A DNA stretch of 64,000 nucleotides. Origin: Caenorhabditis remanei. Lineage: Eukaryota > Nematoda > Chromadorea > Rhabditida > Rhabditidae. Under the pieces are notes generated by a model. That model was not told the origin of the DNA. It was given only the letters and a program-made list of their open reading frames with translations, and did no database searches. The first letter of the stretch is position 1, and the number at the start of each line of letters is the position of its first letter. The stretch lies in NCBI RefSeq assembly GCF_010183535.1, contig NC_071332.1:6448001-6512000 (forward strand). Direction: 5' to 3'. Both the position numbers and the translations under genes were made by a program. Below, piece after piece: positions 11,656 through 23,184 of this stretch.

Positions 11656-11680
11656 CGAGTTGATTGGAATTGGTATCCAG
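11656..11680 (-). promoter_or_regulatory. 25-bp shared upstream element, copy 2
   Basis: This is the same 25 bp as at 9804-9828, here 83 nt before the start codon of copy 2. Confidence 0.5.
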
Positions 11681-12191
11681 GAGAACAGAGAGAAAGAAAG
11701 AGTGCGAATTGAAAGATCAAGTAGCTGAAGAATAATTATAGATTGAAAATGAGAGTGTAAAAACTACAAAATGAGTTTGGGGATTGAAGAAAAAGCTAAA
11801 GAATATAGTTGGTTTTGATGGAAGGAGATATCATCCGTTTTTTAAAACTCCAGAGAAAGTAGTAGGTTTGATCCGACAACTTCGAAAGTTGTCCCGAATT
11901 TCTTTAAACTTTGTTTCCCAGGTGATTTATAAAACCCAACTCAAATTAAGAGATTTCAGCGATTCCTTATTGTGAACCTTTTGATTTGTGAGAACACTAA
12001 ATTTCGAAATATCTTTATTTTATTGTAATTAGAACCAATATGAGCACATCGGAATGAAATAGAGAGAATATTCATAAAACGACTGATGTCATCGAAAGTT
12101 GCATGAATCTACATTTTACCACTATTTATTTTCGATTTTCGACGCCTTCCAACAAACCGTTACTTATGACTTCTGTTTTCCGTCCTTCGGG

Positions 12192-13574
12192 TCAATTATC
12201 CACACCGACCAGTGTTGGCTTCCGTACAACGACATGAGAGCTTCCTTGCGAACTGATTGTTGCTATCTTTGCTGAAAGCATTTTCCGAATCTCTTTTGAT
12301 GTGAAAAATGAGAAACAAGGAGTTGCAGCTCCCGCCATTATTTCAAGCTGAAAAGTGGTAAATTTCTATTTGAGACTTTCTACTTTTCACAAACTGTGTT
12401 GATGATCCGCTTAATGAGGAAAGCAGTCGAAACAGTAAAATCAAAAGTTTGACAATATAGAAAAACAATGGAAGCTGTCTGAAAACTTGATTGATAAATG
12501 TAAAACTTCTTGTAGTAATACTTGAAACAGGAAGAATATAATAATGGCTTGAATCAAAACTCTCATCTCGTGTCTGTTCAAAGATGCTTTTTTCATTGTA
12601 ATGATCTTCATAACGACGGAAATATACATAGCAAGAATGAACACAGGAATTCCGAACTGCAGTGTTAACTCCATCTGAACCTTCGGTAAAGAAATGTGAG
12701 AATCCATAATGGAACTCACGATTTGTATCAATACAGGTGGAGGATTATCTACATAGCTGTTCGGTATATGACAATCCAGTAGGAAATGACCGTGAAAAGA
12801 TCTATAAGAGAGTGTGTAAAGATATCTGCAGTTGTTGAGAACCATCACAAACATAACCGAACAAGGAAGAATCCATATCATTAGTAGCCAGATGTAAACC
12901 ACATATCTGGAATTTTAATCTCTTTTTTTCTGTGGTTTATGCTGATTGGCATACGAATCAAATACTCGGTACGTCAGTTGTCTGAAGAAGAAAACTGAAA
13001 ATCGTTGGAGTGCAATGACGAGGTTAGATATCAGAATTGTATAATGAAGATAGTCAATTGTATACGATAAAATGGTGAAGATATCTGGAAGAAGAAAAGT
13101 TGAGATGCATAGAAACACTATGATGGAAACCTGAAGATACGAAATCCTTAGTGATCAATGAGAATAACGTAGCTGGGACGTTAATAATCAGATTCAATGC
13201 AGATAGGATGAATACAGATAGAGTGAGTTGGGATAGAAACCAGAAGTATTTGAGCTGAAAATTAGAAATAATGGTCTCTCGCTCAAATCGAACTAACTGT
13301 TTTGAAATGCCCCCATAGAAGAATAAGCACCACCACGAATGCTCCAGTAAGAAGAGTGGATGCGATGATAGACACCACGAATAGCGTAATCACCAGATAG
13401 TAGATTGACCCTTTCTCATTCGGAGGCACCTCCGCATCAAGCTAAACTTTCAAACATTGAGAAATGCTAAATGAGCTAATTTCTCACCGCAAATAGTCTG
13501 TCTTTAGTCAGACTATAAGCAAATACAGAATTTTGAAGAAACAAGACGCATAAAAAAATTTGAAACATTCTCAT
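12192..13574 (-). CDS. seven-transmembrane chemoreceptor-like protein, array copy 3
   Basis: Eight exons: 13574-13488, 13441-13298, 13254-13131, 13084-12955, 12906-12720, 12674-12522, 12478-12395 and 12347-12192. They encode 354 aa with the family exon plan. A second in-frame ATG at 13568 is an equally good start (MFQIFLCVLFLQNSVFA signal peptide). From exon 3 through intron 3 into exon 4 the DNA is nearly identical to copy 1, intron included. The exon 5 loop is clearly different (NNCRYLYTLSYRSFHGHF). The TM5-TM6 segment keeps SLNRHEMRVLIQAIIIF. The frame is intact, so the gene looks functional. Confidence 0.88.
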
Positions 13575-13655
13575 CGAAAGTATAAAATCACAAAATATGA
13601 CGATTTTACAGCAGATTTTGTGCGGAAACAAGATGAAAATCAAAATATTTATGGC

Positions 13656-13680
13656 CGAGTTGATTGGAATTGGTATCCAG
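13656..13680 (-). promoter_or_regulatory. 25-bp shared upstream element, copy 3
   Basis: The element is identical to those at 9804-9828 and 11656-11680 and lies 82 nt before the start codon of copy 3. Confidence 0.5.
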
Positions 13681-14255
13681 AAGTAGGAGGGAACGAGTGC
13701 GGATTAAATGTTTTATGGGATACTTATATGTCAGAAGAGAAGACGAAAAAGTGAGTACGTTGGTGAGAGCAAAGAATAGAGAATGTTTTCGATTGAACAC
13801 AAAAATAGTCAAGCTCCGTTTTCAACGGTTTAGGAAAGGAAAAATAAATTTGAGCGGTAAAGAAAACGCCAGAATTGCAGTATGTAATTGCAGTAGGTTA
13901 AACTTTTTCTGGTGTGAGACTCTTAGTATCTGAAAAGATGGACAGGAATTTCAGTTTTCACTAAATTGAAAGGAGCTGACTTTGGAATGAGTCTGCTTGG
14001 GAAAAAAATGGGTTGAGAGACAGGTAAAGCTGGAAGTTTCTTTCTGAATCACAGTAATCTCTTGTAGACACGAGTTTCTGCTGATATGGGGGCAAAATGA
14101 ATTCATTCTGAGTCAATGTTACATATCTCTCTGTGCATTTCCTGTTTGTCATCGTTACATATTGAAATTTTTATACAGCTTTTCAAAAATCCAAATGTTC
14201 TTCTTCTCAAATCTGATTCATCTCCAAAACGTGACAATTATAAAAATAACAAAGT

Positions 14256-15892
14256 TCAATTATTTATTTCAACTAAAGTGCGTTTTCTAACATTCACATG
14301 TGAGTTTCCTTGTGAGCTGACAGCTGAAATCTTGGTTGAAAGAAGTTTCCGGATCTCCTTGGAAGTGAAGAAAAAGAAGCATGGAGTTGCAGCACCGGCA
14401 AATATTTCTATCTGAAAATGATTCATGGATACTTTGAATCGCGTTCGAGACACTTACTGTATTAATGAGTCGTTTTATGATGAATGCAGTGGCACTGTTG
14501 AATTCGAGAGTTTGACAAAATAAGAAAACACACGATGAAGTCTGGAAATAGAAACCTCAAAAAAGATTTTAAATCATTTAAATCACCTGGAAAAGAATGA
14601 AAATAATAATGGCTTGAATCAAGACTCTGATTTCATTTTTGTTAAGTGAAGTCTTCTTCATTATTGAAATCTTAATGACCACCGCAACGTACATGACTAA
14701 AATGAGACATGGGATTCCGAATTGGAGAATTAGTTCCAGCTGAAATTATAATACTTTCTATAAAAATCACTTTTCAAGTGACTTCCTCACCATCTGAATC
14801 CATTTTGGTGGTGGTAAATCCACAACACTTTTTAATGGTTGACAGTTTAACACATAATGTTTAAGAGTTTTCTTATAGTTGTATTTACAGTTGTTCATTG
14901 CCATAATTATAGTAACAGTTCCAGATACAGACCATACTGATAGTAACCATCCGAAAATGATCAGTCTGGAATTTTATAATTATTACTGAAACTTTGTTGT
15001 TACCACTTACGAGTCGAAAACTCTATACGTCAAGTGTCTGAAGAAGAAAACGAAAAATCGTTGGATTGCAATAACGAGATTGGATATCAGAATTGTATAA
15101 TGACAGAAGTCAATAATGTAAGACATTGCAATATAGAAAACTGGAAAAACTAGGAATGAGTGAATGGTGACGAATTACTATCTGAACTACCTGATTTGGT
15201 GAAGTCTTGAGTGAGATAAGCGAATAGAGTTGCTGGAACATTGATGACCAAGTTGAGAGTAGATAAAATAAATACAGAAAGAGTGAGTTGGGTCAGGAAC
15301 CAGAAGAATTTCATCTGGAAATTGATGCGGGGTTACACACAAGATCACTAAAGTCGAAACGGTGCGAATAATAAATGTACCAACAAGGATTGTGAAGGTG
15401 TAATACCTGGTTTTTTTGTGAATTTTGGAAAGTATTAATTCTGATTTGTGACGTTTCTGGAGATTAAGTAGAAAACTATGAAGGCGTGAGAAGTTTCAAA
15501 CCGTAACTAGTATACAGGAATATCTTTCAAAAGTTTCATAACTCATTCAGTGTGAATATCAGAAGAAATGTTTAAAACTGACTCAGAATCTCCAAAACAC
15601 CTTTTTCAAAAGTCCCACTTACTGCTTTGAAACTGGACCAGAAGTATACGGAAGACAGTAGAAATGTTCCTGTGAGTAAAGTCGATAGAACTGTGAAAAG
15701 CACAAATGTCGTTATAACCAGATAATAGATCCAATCCTTCTCTTCTGGTGGAACATTTTCAATTAGCTGAAATTCTCCATTACATAATTGAAATCGTCGC
15801 AATCTTACCTCGAAGATTGGTGAATTCCCACCATCCGCTGCTACCGTAATCGTTATAATTATCGAGAAGAGAAAACAAAGAACACGAAACAT
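14256..15892 (-). CDS. seven-transmembrane chemoreceptor-like protein, array copy 4
   Basis: Eight exons: 15892-15809, 15766-15623, 15314-15191, 15140-15011, 14965-14791, 14739-14587, 14541-14458 and 14411-14256. They encode 349 aa. Intron 2 is unusually long for the array (308 nt). An in-frame ATG at 15928 would add 12 residues before the signal peptide MFRVLCFLFSIIITITVAA; I prefer 15892 because the peptide then starts cleanly. Domain landmarks match the family: PPEEKDWIYYLV, NLVINVPATLFAYL, LVIAIQRFFVFFF, MNNCKYNY, SLNKNEIRVLIQ and GAATPCFFFFTSKEIRK. The loop between TM4 and TM5 is four residues shorter than in copies 1-3. It is intermediate between the copy 1-3 and copy 5-7 groups. Confidence 0.87.
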
Positions 15893-16201
15893 AACGAGAA
15901 GTATATTATAGTATTGAATAAAAGTCAATTTGAGGGAACTCGTTACTCACTCAATCTACGTGTTTTATGTGTGAAAAACTGCAATTTTCCAGGATTTGAT
16001 TAATATTTTCTCCCTCACACACAAGAAGAAAAAAGAGTGTTAAGAACTCTATTTAGAGGAATTGAAGCTGGCATAATCAGCTGTCTACGGAGGTAAAAGA
16101 TTGGGAAAAGTTGAACTGAAAGAGGGAACGTTGGGTGCACAAAGTTCGTTAGTTCCAGGGAGATTCAGCGCATTAGAAATTACACAAAAAAGTTAATGAG
16201 G

Positions 16202-17616
16202 TCATAAAATTGGTCTCCTCGGTACACTGTTTGAGATATTCTGCGAACTTGTGACTGAAATTTTCACAGTTAACAGTTTCCTTATTTCCCTTGAAGTGAA
16301 GAAGAAAAAGCACGGCGTAGCAGCTCCAGCGAATATTTCAGTCTAAATTCAACTTGAATGATGATTCCTCATTTATTAACTCACCGTATTGATGATTCGT
16401 TTTATTAGAAATGCAGTTGCAGTCTCGAACTCTACCGTCTGGCATAAAATAAACACGATTGGACTGATCTGAAGTGCGAAAATGTTAAGGAATGTTTAAT
16501 CGAAAAAATATCACCTCAAATAGAACAAAAATGAAAATTGTCTGTTTTAGAATAGTAATTTCATATTTGTTTTGTGTTGCCTTTGTCATTGTGAAAATTT
16601 TGATCACTAGAGCGATATAGACAACAAATATGAATATTGGTATCACAAATTGCATTGTAATCTCCATCTGAAACATTGACTTGCTTTTTTTTATACGACT
16701 TTCAATTCACCATTTGAATTCCCGACGGTGGACCTGTTACAGTATCTTTTTCAGAGAGACATAACAGTTCATAATGTTTAAAAACACGGCTGTCATACTC
16801 GTATCTACATTTGTTAATCATCATTGATATAACTACAACTCCAGAAAGAATCCATACGAGGAGCATCCAAAAATATACGCACGTTCTGAAAGATTTTCAA
16901 TTAGGTGGAATTTGTTTCAAAGCAATTACTTTTCAAATAGTTTTTCAGCTATATTCTCGGAAAAGAAAACGAAAAACCTGTGGATTGCAATCAATAAATT
17001 GGAAAAAAGAACAGCATTATGACAGAAGTCGATGACATTTGACATTAAGAAGAATGCATCTGAAAGACTCAGTGAAAGAGCTGAATTCGATCTTTAAAAT
17101 CTACCTGTTTGCACAAATTCTTTAGTAATCAAAGAGAACAGAGTTGCAGGGACATTGATGAGAAAGTTAAGGGAAGACATAAGGAATACAGCAATCGTTA
17201 ATTGAGTCAGAAACCAGAAGAATTTCATCTGAAAGTCTTAGTAAAAAGAATAATGATACCATCTTCTAAACCTGTTTGAAGTTCTTCCAAAAAATCATAG
17301 ACATGACTAGAAAAGCGCCAGTGAGAAGAGTTGAAGCGAATGTTGCAGACACAAACAGAGAAACAATGATATAGTAGATTGCATCCTTATCTTTAGGTGG
17401 GATAACAGCGGTGATCTATAAAAAATATCTAAGTTCGTATTCATGAAAGCCTCTTACTTCAGCTAAAGATGTATCTTTGAAGTCATTGATCTTGTCGGCA
17501 GGAATACAAATATATTCGCCAGTTGAAAGAGTAACACATAAAGTTTCAGTTTTTCCAAAGATATTGTTTCCAAAGATCTCTTTTACAAAAATAAAAATAC
17601 AAAATAGCGAGAGCAT
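16202..17616 (-). CDS. seven-transmembrane chemoreceptor-like protein, array copy 5
   Basis: Eight exons: 17616-17458, 17415-17272, 17228-17105, 17059-16930, 16885-16711, 16667-16515, 16468-16385 and 16342-16202. They give 369 aa. The signal peptide MLSLFCIFIFVKEIFG is followed by a longer extracellular N-terminus with two cysteines (LCVTLSTGEYICIP), unlike the short tails of copies 1-4. TM3 ends LLIAIHRFFVFF, with His replacing Gln before the Arg. The loop has NKCRYEY and CLSEKD, TM5-6 has QNKYEITILKQTIFIF, and TM7 GAATPCFFFFTSREIRK. The intron 2 donor reads CAG|GTTTAG, which is weak. It is closest to copy 6. Confidence 0.86.
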
Positions 17617-18012
17617 TTATTTCAATGAATGGAATAAACTTGAAACTACAACTAAAATTTGTTTTAGTGGGAGAGCAGCTGAAATAAAAAATTATCAGTT
17701 TCTAAGTAAATTGAAAAGCTTTGACGCATATGAGGAACTGGTTCCAATGATTTTTGATTTCAGGTAGGAAAGCTTTAGAAGTAATCTGTAAAAGAAAAAA
17801 AAAGATATTCTGAGTGAACAGTCTCCATCTGCAGTATGCTCCAATCTGTAAATGAAACTTTCTCGTCACCAAAACTTTATTCTATTTTAGAATATTCAAG
17901 AACATGACGTGCATTTTAAATTTTTAAGTCGAACAGCTGAGAAATCTGTTTTCGTGGAATTTCGTGGAATTCATGTAGGATCAAAAAATGAAGTTGACAT
18001 AATTCCTAATAA

Positions 18013-19474
18013 TCAGCGGGACCTTACAGTCAATCTTCTCTGCTGACTATTAGAATTATTTTGTGAACTTGTAGCTGAAACTTTCACAGTTACAAGTTTC
18101 CTGATGTCCTTCGATGTGAAGAAGAAAAAACATGGAGTAGCGGCTCCAGCAAATATTTCAGTCTGAATTTCAAACGAATGATAATTACTCATACATCGAC
18201 TCACCGTATTGATGACTCGTTTTATCAGAAATGCAGTTGCTACTTTGAATTTCAGCGTTTGACAGAGAAGAAACACGATAGAAGATATCTAAAAATAAGG
18301 AATACAGATTAATGCTGATTTAACAAGGAAAGAAAGTATTACCTGAAATAGAGCAAAAATAAAAACTGCTTGTTTTAGAATGGTCGATTCATAATTATTT
18401 TGAGCGCCTTGTTTTATTGTACAAATTTTAGCAACTAGAGCGATATAAACTGCCAATATGAACACAGGAATAACAAATTGCATTGCAATCTCTATCTGGA
18501 AAATATCTTTCATTAATTTCTATAATATTTGCAATCTATAATATTGCATATCTATAATATTTTTTATATATTTGCAAAGATTCTACCATTTGAATCACCG
18601 ACGATGGACTTATTGCGATGCCACTTTCAGTACGACACTTCAGAACGTAGTGTTCGAATACAGCCATGTCATACTCGTATCTACAGTTTTTGCTCATCAT
18701 GGATAAAACGACAGCTCCCGAAAGTATCCAGACAAGTATCATCCAGATATAAACTAACGGTCTGAAAGGTTTTTAATTAGGTGGGTTTCGTTTCAAAGCA
18801 ATTACTTTTCGAACAACTTTCCAGTGATTTTCACAGAAAAGAAGACAGAAAACCTGTGGATTGCAATCAATAAGTTAGAAAAAAGAACTGCATTATGACA
18901 GAAGTCAATCACATTTGACATTAAGAAAAATGCATCTGAAGTTTTATTTTCTGAAGGAGTTGCATTTCGCTTTTTCAATTACCTGATTTTACGAATTCTT
19001 TAGTAATCAAAGAGAATAAAGTTGCAGGGACATTGATGAGAAAGTTAAGGGAGGACATAATGAATACAGCTATTGTTAATTGAGTCAGAAACCAGAAAAA
19101 TTTCATCTGAGAATTTGAGAATGAACGTTTAAATGAAACTTCTTCCATGCCTGTTTGAAATGTCCCCATAAAGCTATAGACATGGCTAAAAAGGCGCCAG
19201 TCATAAGAGTGGAAGCAAATGTTGCAAATACAAACAGAGTGACAATGAAGTAGTAAACTCCGTCTTTATCTTCAGGGGGAATCTCCGCAGAGACCTGAAA
19301 AATTATTAATTTTTCCGATTCATGAAATCTGCTTACTTCAGAGAGAGATGTTTCTTTCGAGTCATTCTTCTTGAAGAAAGGTGTACAAATTACTGCGTCA
19401 ATACCGTTAATACATAAAGGTTCATCTCCAAAAATCTGATTAATGAAAATTAAAATACAAAGTAGCGAAAGCAT
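18013..19474 (-). CDS. seven-transmembrane chemoreceptor-like protein, array copy 6 (GC-AG intron)
   Basis: Eight exons: 19474-19337, 19294-19151, 19106-18983, 18935-18806, 18761-18587, 18495-18343, 18288-18205 and 18162-18013. They give 365 aa. The signal peptide is MLSLLCILIFINQIFG, with an extended extracellular N-terminus (two Cys). Intron 2 (19150-19107, 44 nt) must use a GC donor (CAG|GCATGG): reading through soon hits a stop, and no GT site restores frame with a plausible intron length. Other marks are PPEDKDGVYYFI, NFLINVPATLFSLI, LLIAIHRFSVFF, KNCRYEY, QNNYESTILKQAVFIF and GAATPCFFFFTSKDIRK. Apart from the odd donor it looks intact. Confidence 0.85.
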
Positions 19475-20211
19475 TTAGTCCAATAAACCAAATAAACTTT
19501 GAAAAACCACGATTATGATTTGTTTCGGGCGAGAACAGCTGAAATCGGAAACTCTCGGTTTCCAAATTAATTGAAAATTTCCAACGCATGATTAATGTTA
19601 CTTTGATGTCATTTTTCAGATATGTTTTCAATTATTCTAGAAAAAGAAACGAGTTCATGATTCGAATATTCTTTATCTTTGTGTAAACCCCCGCCATTTC
19701 AACTCGATTCTATTTCAGAAGTTCTTGAACATGATGTTTCTTCAAATATTCTCTGAAACAGGCAGCTGAACCACTTGATTTCTCCTAAAATCCATGTCGT
19801 TGTAGACCAAAAAATGATCTTTTCGATTTGCAAACTGCTGCAGGGAATATTATTTTTATATGCATCCAAATTGAAGTTTCAGTCTTGGCGACCAAACACC
19901 ACGTGAACTACATTTTTTAGACTACTGCTTTGACCCAAACCAGGTTGTTTTCTTTTCTTTCAGCGAAAACGGAAAGTTTCGGTGTCACATGTCGTATAAT
20001 TGCTTTGAAAAACTTGTGGCTTGTGTTGACATGAAACCTAGAATTCAAAAAACGAAAATTTTTTAACAATTAATTAAAAAAGGTTATTGGTTTCTGTCTT
20101 CTAGCAAAATTTATCAGTTACTTTGGTAAGTTCAGAATGGAATGATGATTCATTTTCATGTAAAATAAATAAAAAATCCCGTTTTGTTCAACATTTCAAA
20201 TTTATATCGTC

Positions 20212-21660
20212 TCATGGTGCCACAGATCCAAGATTCGATAAACTTCTTTTAGGTAGTCGACTGTTTGAATTCGCTTGTGACCCAGCAACCGATGATTTCA
20301 CAGAAACCATTTTTCTGATTTCTGTTGATGTGAAAAAGAAGAAAGAAGGAGTTGCAGCGCCGGCGAATATCTCCATCTGAAATGAAAATCAAATGGTCAC
20401 TCTCTCCGTTATTTCATAAATTTTCGGTTACCGTATTGATAACTCGTTTGATAAGAAATGCAGTGGCAACGCCGAATTTCACAGTTTGACAGAGAAGAAA
20501 AACGACAGAAGATATCTGGGAAATTGAGATGATTAGAAAGAGAGAAAGTTGAGAAGAACTTGATTACTTGGAAACAGAAGAAGATAAAAAACGCTTGCTT
20601 CAAAATTGTGATTTCTGTTTTCTTCATCGGTGACTTTTTCATAACCATTATTTTTATAGATAGGGCGATATAAATGCCACAAATTATACAAGGTAGCAAA
20701 AATTGAAGTGCTATTTCCATCTGAAAATTCAATAGATAGTTCTGGCACTTTATAAAAAGTAGTTACAATTTGAATGCCCTTTGGTGGCGGTAAATTGACT
20801 ACAGTAACTGTCTGGCAGTTTAGAATATAATGTTCATCTGCCATAGTATATTTATATCTGCAATTGTTATACATCATTGCATAAACCACTAAAAGTGATA
20901 ACACAAATATGGAAATCATCCATAAATATATAAATGGTCTGAAAATTTAAACATGTTTCCTTCGTTTTCTCTCTTTTGAATGATACGTTTCAAAAACCCT
21001 ATCAGCTATATTTCGAAAAAAGAAGACGAAACATCGTTGAATTGCGATCACCAAATTGCAAAAGAGGATAGTGTAATGGCAGATGTCTATAATGTAGGAC
21101 ATAAAAAGAAAAACGTCTGGAAAAAAAGAGATGATGGAATGAAAATTGCAAAAAAACAGACCTGATTTGACGAAATCTTTAGTGAGAAGAGAAAATAATG
21201 TTGCTGGGACATTGATCAATAGGTTGAGTATAGACAAGACAAATATGGATAGAGTGAGTATGGAAAGGAACCAGAAAAATTTCATCTGAAGTTCAAAAGG
21301 TTTTGCTGAACCAAATTAATCAGACTAGTATGACTCAATATAGCTGAAAATTAAATACTCACGTGCTTAAAACGTCTCCATAGGAAAATGGAAGCTACGA
21401 GGAAGGCACCAGTTAGGAGAGTTGAAACGATGGTTGATGTGACAAACATTAAAATGACAAAATAGTATAATGCATTTTTCTGTTCTGGGGGAATCTCAGC
21501 ATCAATCTGAAAATGATAGACAATATTTGAAAATATATATTCATGGAGGATGACTCACTTCTTCTAAAGGCGAGGTCTTGATTGGTTCAGGCTCTCCATT
21601 TTTAATCAGATGAGCATTGAAGATTTGAACAAGAAAAAACAAAAACAACAGAAAGAACAT
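20212..21660 (-). CDS. seven-transmembrane chemoreceptor-like protein, array copy 7
   Basis: Eight exons: 21660-21559, 21506-21363, 21285-21162, 21116-20987, 20938-20767, 20720-20568, 20515-20432 and 20376-20212. They encode 357 aa and form the 5'-most gene of the array. The signal peptide is MFFLLFLFFLVQIFNA. TM1 is preceded by PPEQKNALYYFV. TM3 ends LVIAIQRCFVFFF, the loop has NNCRYKY, and TM5-6 has MKKTEITILKQAFFIF. The TM7 block is GAATPSFFFFTSTEIRK, with Ser instead of the otherwise invariant Cys. An in-frame upstream ATG at 21831 would put 57 extra residues before the signal peptide and is less likely. All introns are short and canonical. Confidence 0.86.
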
Positions 21661-22002
21661 AAGTTGGTAGATTAGAAAAATCAAGACTTGAATATTAGAA
21701 GATGGAGAAAAATGAATTCGTGATTTCTGAAAGAGCAGGTGAATATTGAGAGGCTGATTGGTTTGTGTCAAAGTGTTATTGGCCCCTAAAATCGGAGGAA
21801 CTCGACTGACGTTTGCTCGTTTTTTATTCATTTTGTTTGTGTCATAACAAGAAAAGAAGTTGACGAATTGCTATATTGTCACGTCGTGAAGCTTTTGAAG
21901 AACACTCGAAAGGTCATCTTAATGACCTTCTTCTGGAGACAATAGCTGTTCATTAGAATGCGTTGTAATATTCTTTGTAAAAGGAAATAAAAAACCGTCA
22001 TG

Positions 22003-22008
22003 TTTATT
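22003..22008 (-). terminator. poly(A) signal of collagen copy 1
   Basis: AATAAA on the minus strand lies 63 nt downstream of the collagen stop at 22071. Confidence 0.7.
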
Positions 22009-22070
22009 CTAGTCTACTTTTGAGTGACGTTGTGAAAAATAAAGCGTTATGAATGAAAAATAGGATAGAA

Positions 22071-23071
22071 TTAATATCCTGGGGCAGTACGTGGTGGTGG
22101 GCAGTGATCGCAAGCTCCCTCGGATCCAGAGTCTCCGTCTTGTCCTGGGGCTCCGGCTTGTCCTGGTTGTCCTGGGGCTCCTGGTGCTCCAGCATCTCCT
22201 TGTGGTCCTGGGCCTCCTGGTTGAGCGGATCCGGATTGTCCTGGTTGTCCTGGGGCTCCGGCTGGTCCTGGTGGTCCTGGTGGTCCAGCTGGTCCTGGGG
22301 TGCCTGGAACATCGACGACTTGTCCTGGGGCTCCTGGAGCTCCGGCGTTTCCGTTGGATCCTGGTTGTCCGGATGGTCCTGGTGGTCCAGCTGGTCCTGG
22401 TGGTCCAGGAAGAGCAGCTCCTCCGGATTGTCCTGGGGCTCCTGGGGCTCCTGATGGTCCCTTTTGTCCTGGAGCTCCCGATGGTCCTGGTGGTCCAGCT
22501 GGGCAGTCGAAGCAGAAGCTGTCTGGTCCGGCAACAGAGTCTTCAGAGGCATCTTGTCCTGGGTTTCCTGGGGCTCCTGGAGCTCCGTCGTTTCCTGGGG
22601 CTCCGTCTTGTCCTGGAGATCCAGCTGGTCCAGCAGCTCCAACTCCGCAAGAGCAGCATGATCCTCCGGCTGATCCTCCGAATCCTCCGACAGCGGCGTC
22701 TCCTCCGTATGATTGTCTGCGGACCTTGGAGGCTCTGCGGGCTCCTCCAACAGCGCGGTGGTAGGTATCACGCTTGATTCTTCCGGCGACTCCGCTGACT
22801 CCCTCGAACTGAAAATGGAAACTTTACTTTAGAAAACTAATAGGAAAGTACTCACTCTTTGGTACTCGTCCCAGAGTCCGTTGGATCTGTGGGCACAGAA
22901 TTCAACTTCGGCTTGAAGGGAAGATTGAACGTGTTGCATGTAGTTATAGAGCATTGGGACAGCAACGATGGCGGTCAAAGTGGCAATGGTGGAAACGGCA
23001 ATTCCGAAGAATGCAACCTTGCGGAGAGACTCAGTCTCATAGGCGATTTGCTTTGGATCCTCAGACGACAT
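22071..23071 (-). CDS. cuticle collagen, tandem copy 1 (col-12/col-13-like)
   Basis: Two coding exons, 23071-22856 and 22808-22071, encode 317 aa. The N-terminal region ([18 protein letters not shown]) leads into a type II membrane anchor ([20 protein letters not shown]). A dibasic [10 protein letters not shown] segment follows, where nematode cuticle procollagens are cut. Gly-X-Y tracts are flanked by cysteine clusters CCSC, CFDC and CDHC, and the protein ends [10 protein letters not shown]. Codons are strongly biased to GGA and CCA, as in highly expressed worm genes. From memory it resembles the C. elegans pair col-12/col-13, but there are over 150 related genes, so no symbol is given. Collagens of this type are secreted by hypodermis and cross-linked into the cuticle. 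The long open frames antisense to the Gly-Pro tracts are shadows. Confidence 0.95.
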
Positions 23072-23129
23072 CTGGAAAATAAAGAATAGGAATATTGACC
23101 CAATGTCTTCAGAATAGTTTAAAACTTAC
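23072..23129 (-). other. 5' UTR intron of collagen copy 1
   Basis: A GTAAGT donor at 23129 and a CAG acceptor abutting the ATG define a 58-nt intron. The second collagen has one at the matching place. Confidence 0.7.
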
Positions 23130-23184
23130 ATTAGTGAAATAGACTGGACCGGGAAGTCAAGTGCCATTAAGCGTACGCCGTCCG

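Noticed and set aside
21541..21831. Longer N-terminus for receptor copy 7 starting at 21831
   Set aside because: It would place 57 residues before the signal peptide that starts at 21660, unlike every paralogue.
22004..22777. Long open frames on both strands overlapping the first collagen (and again at 24755-25590)
   Set aside because: They are shadows of the repetitive GGA-CCA codons of the Gly-X-Y tracts; only the spliced minus-strand frame has the anchor, cysteines and collagen end.
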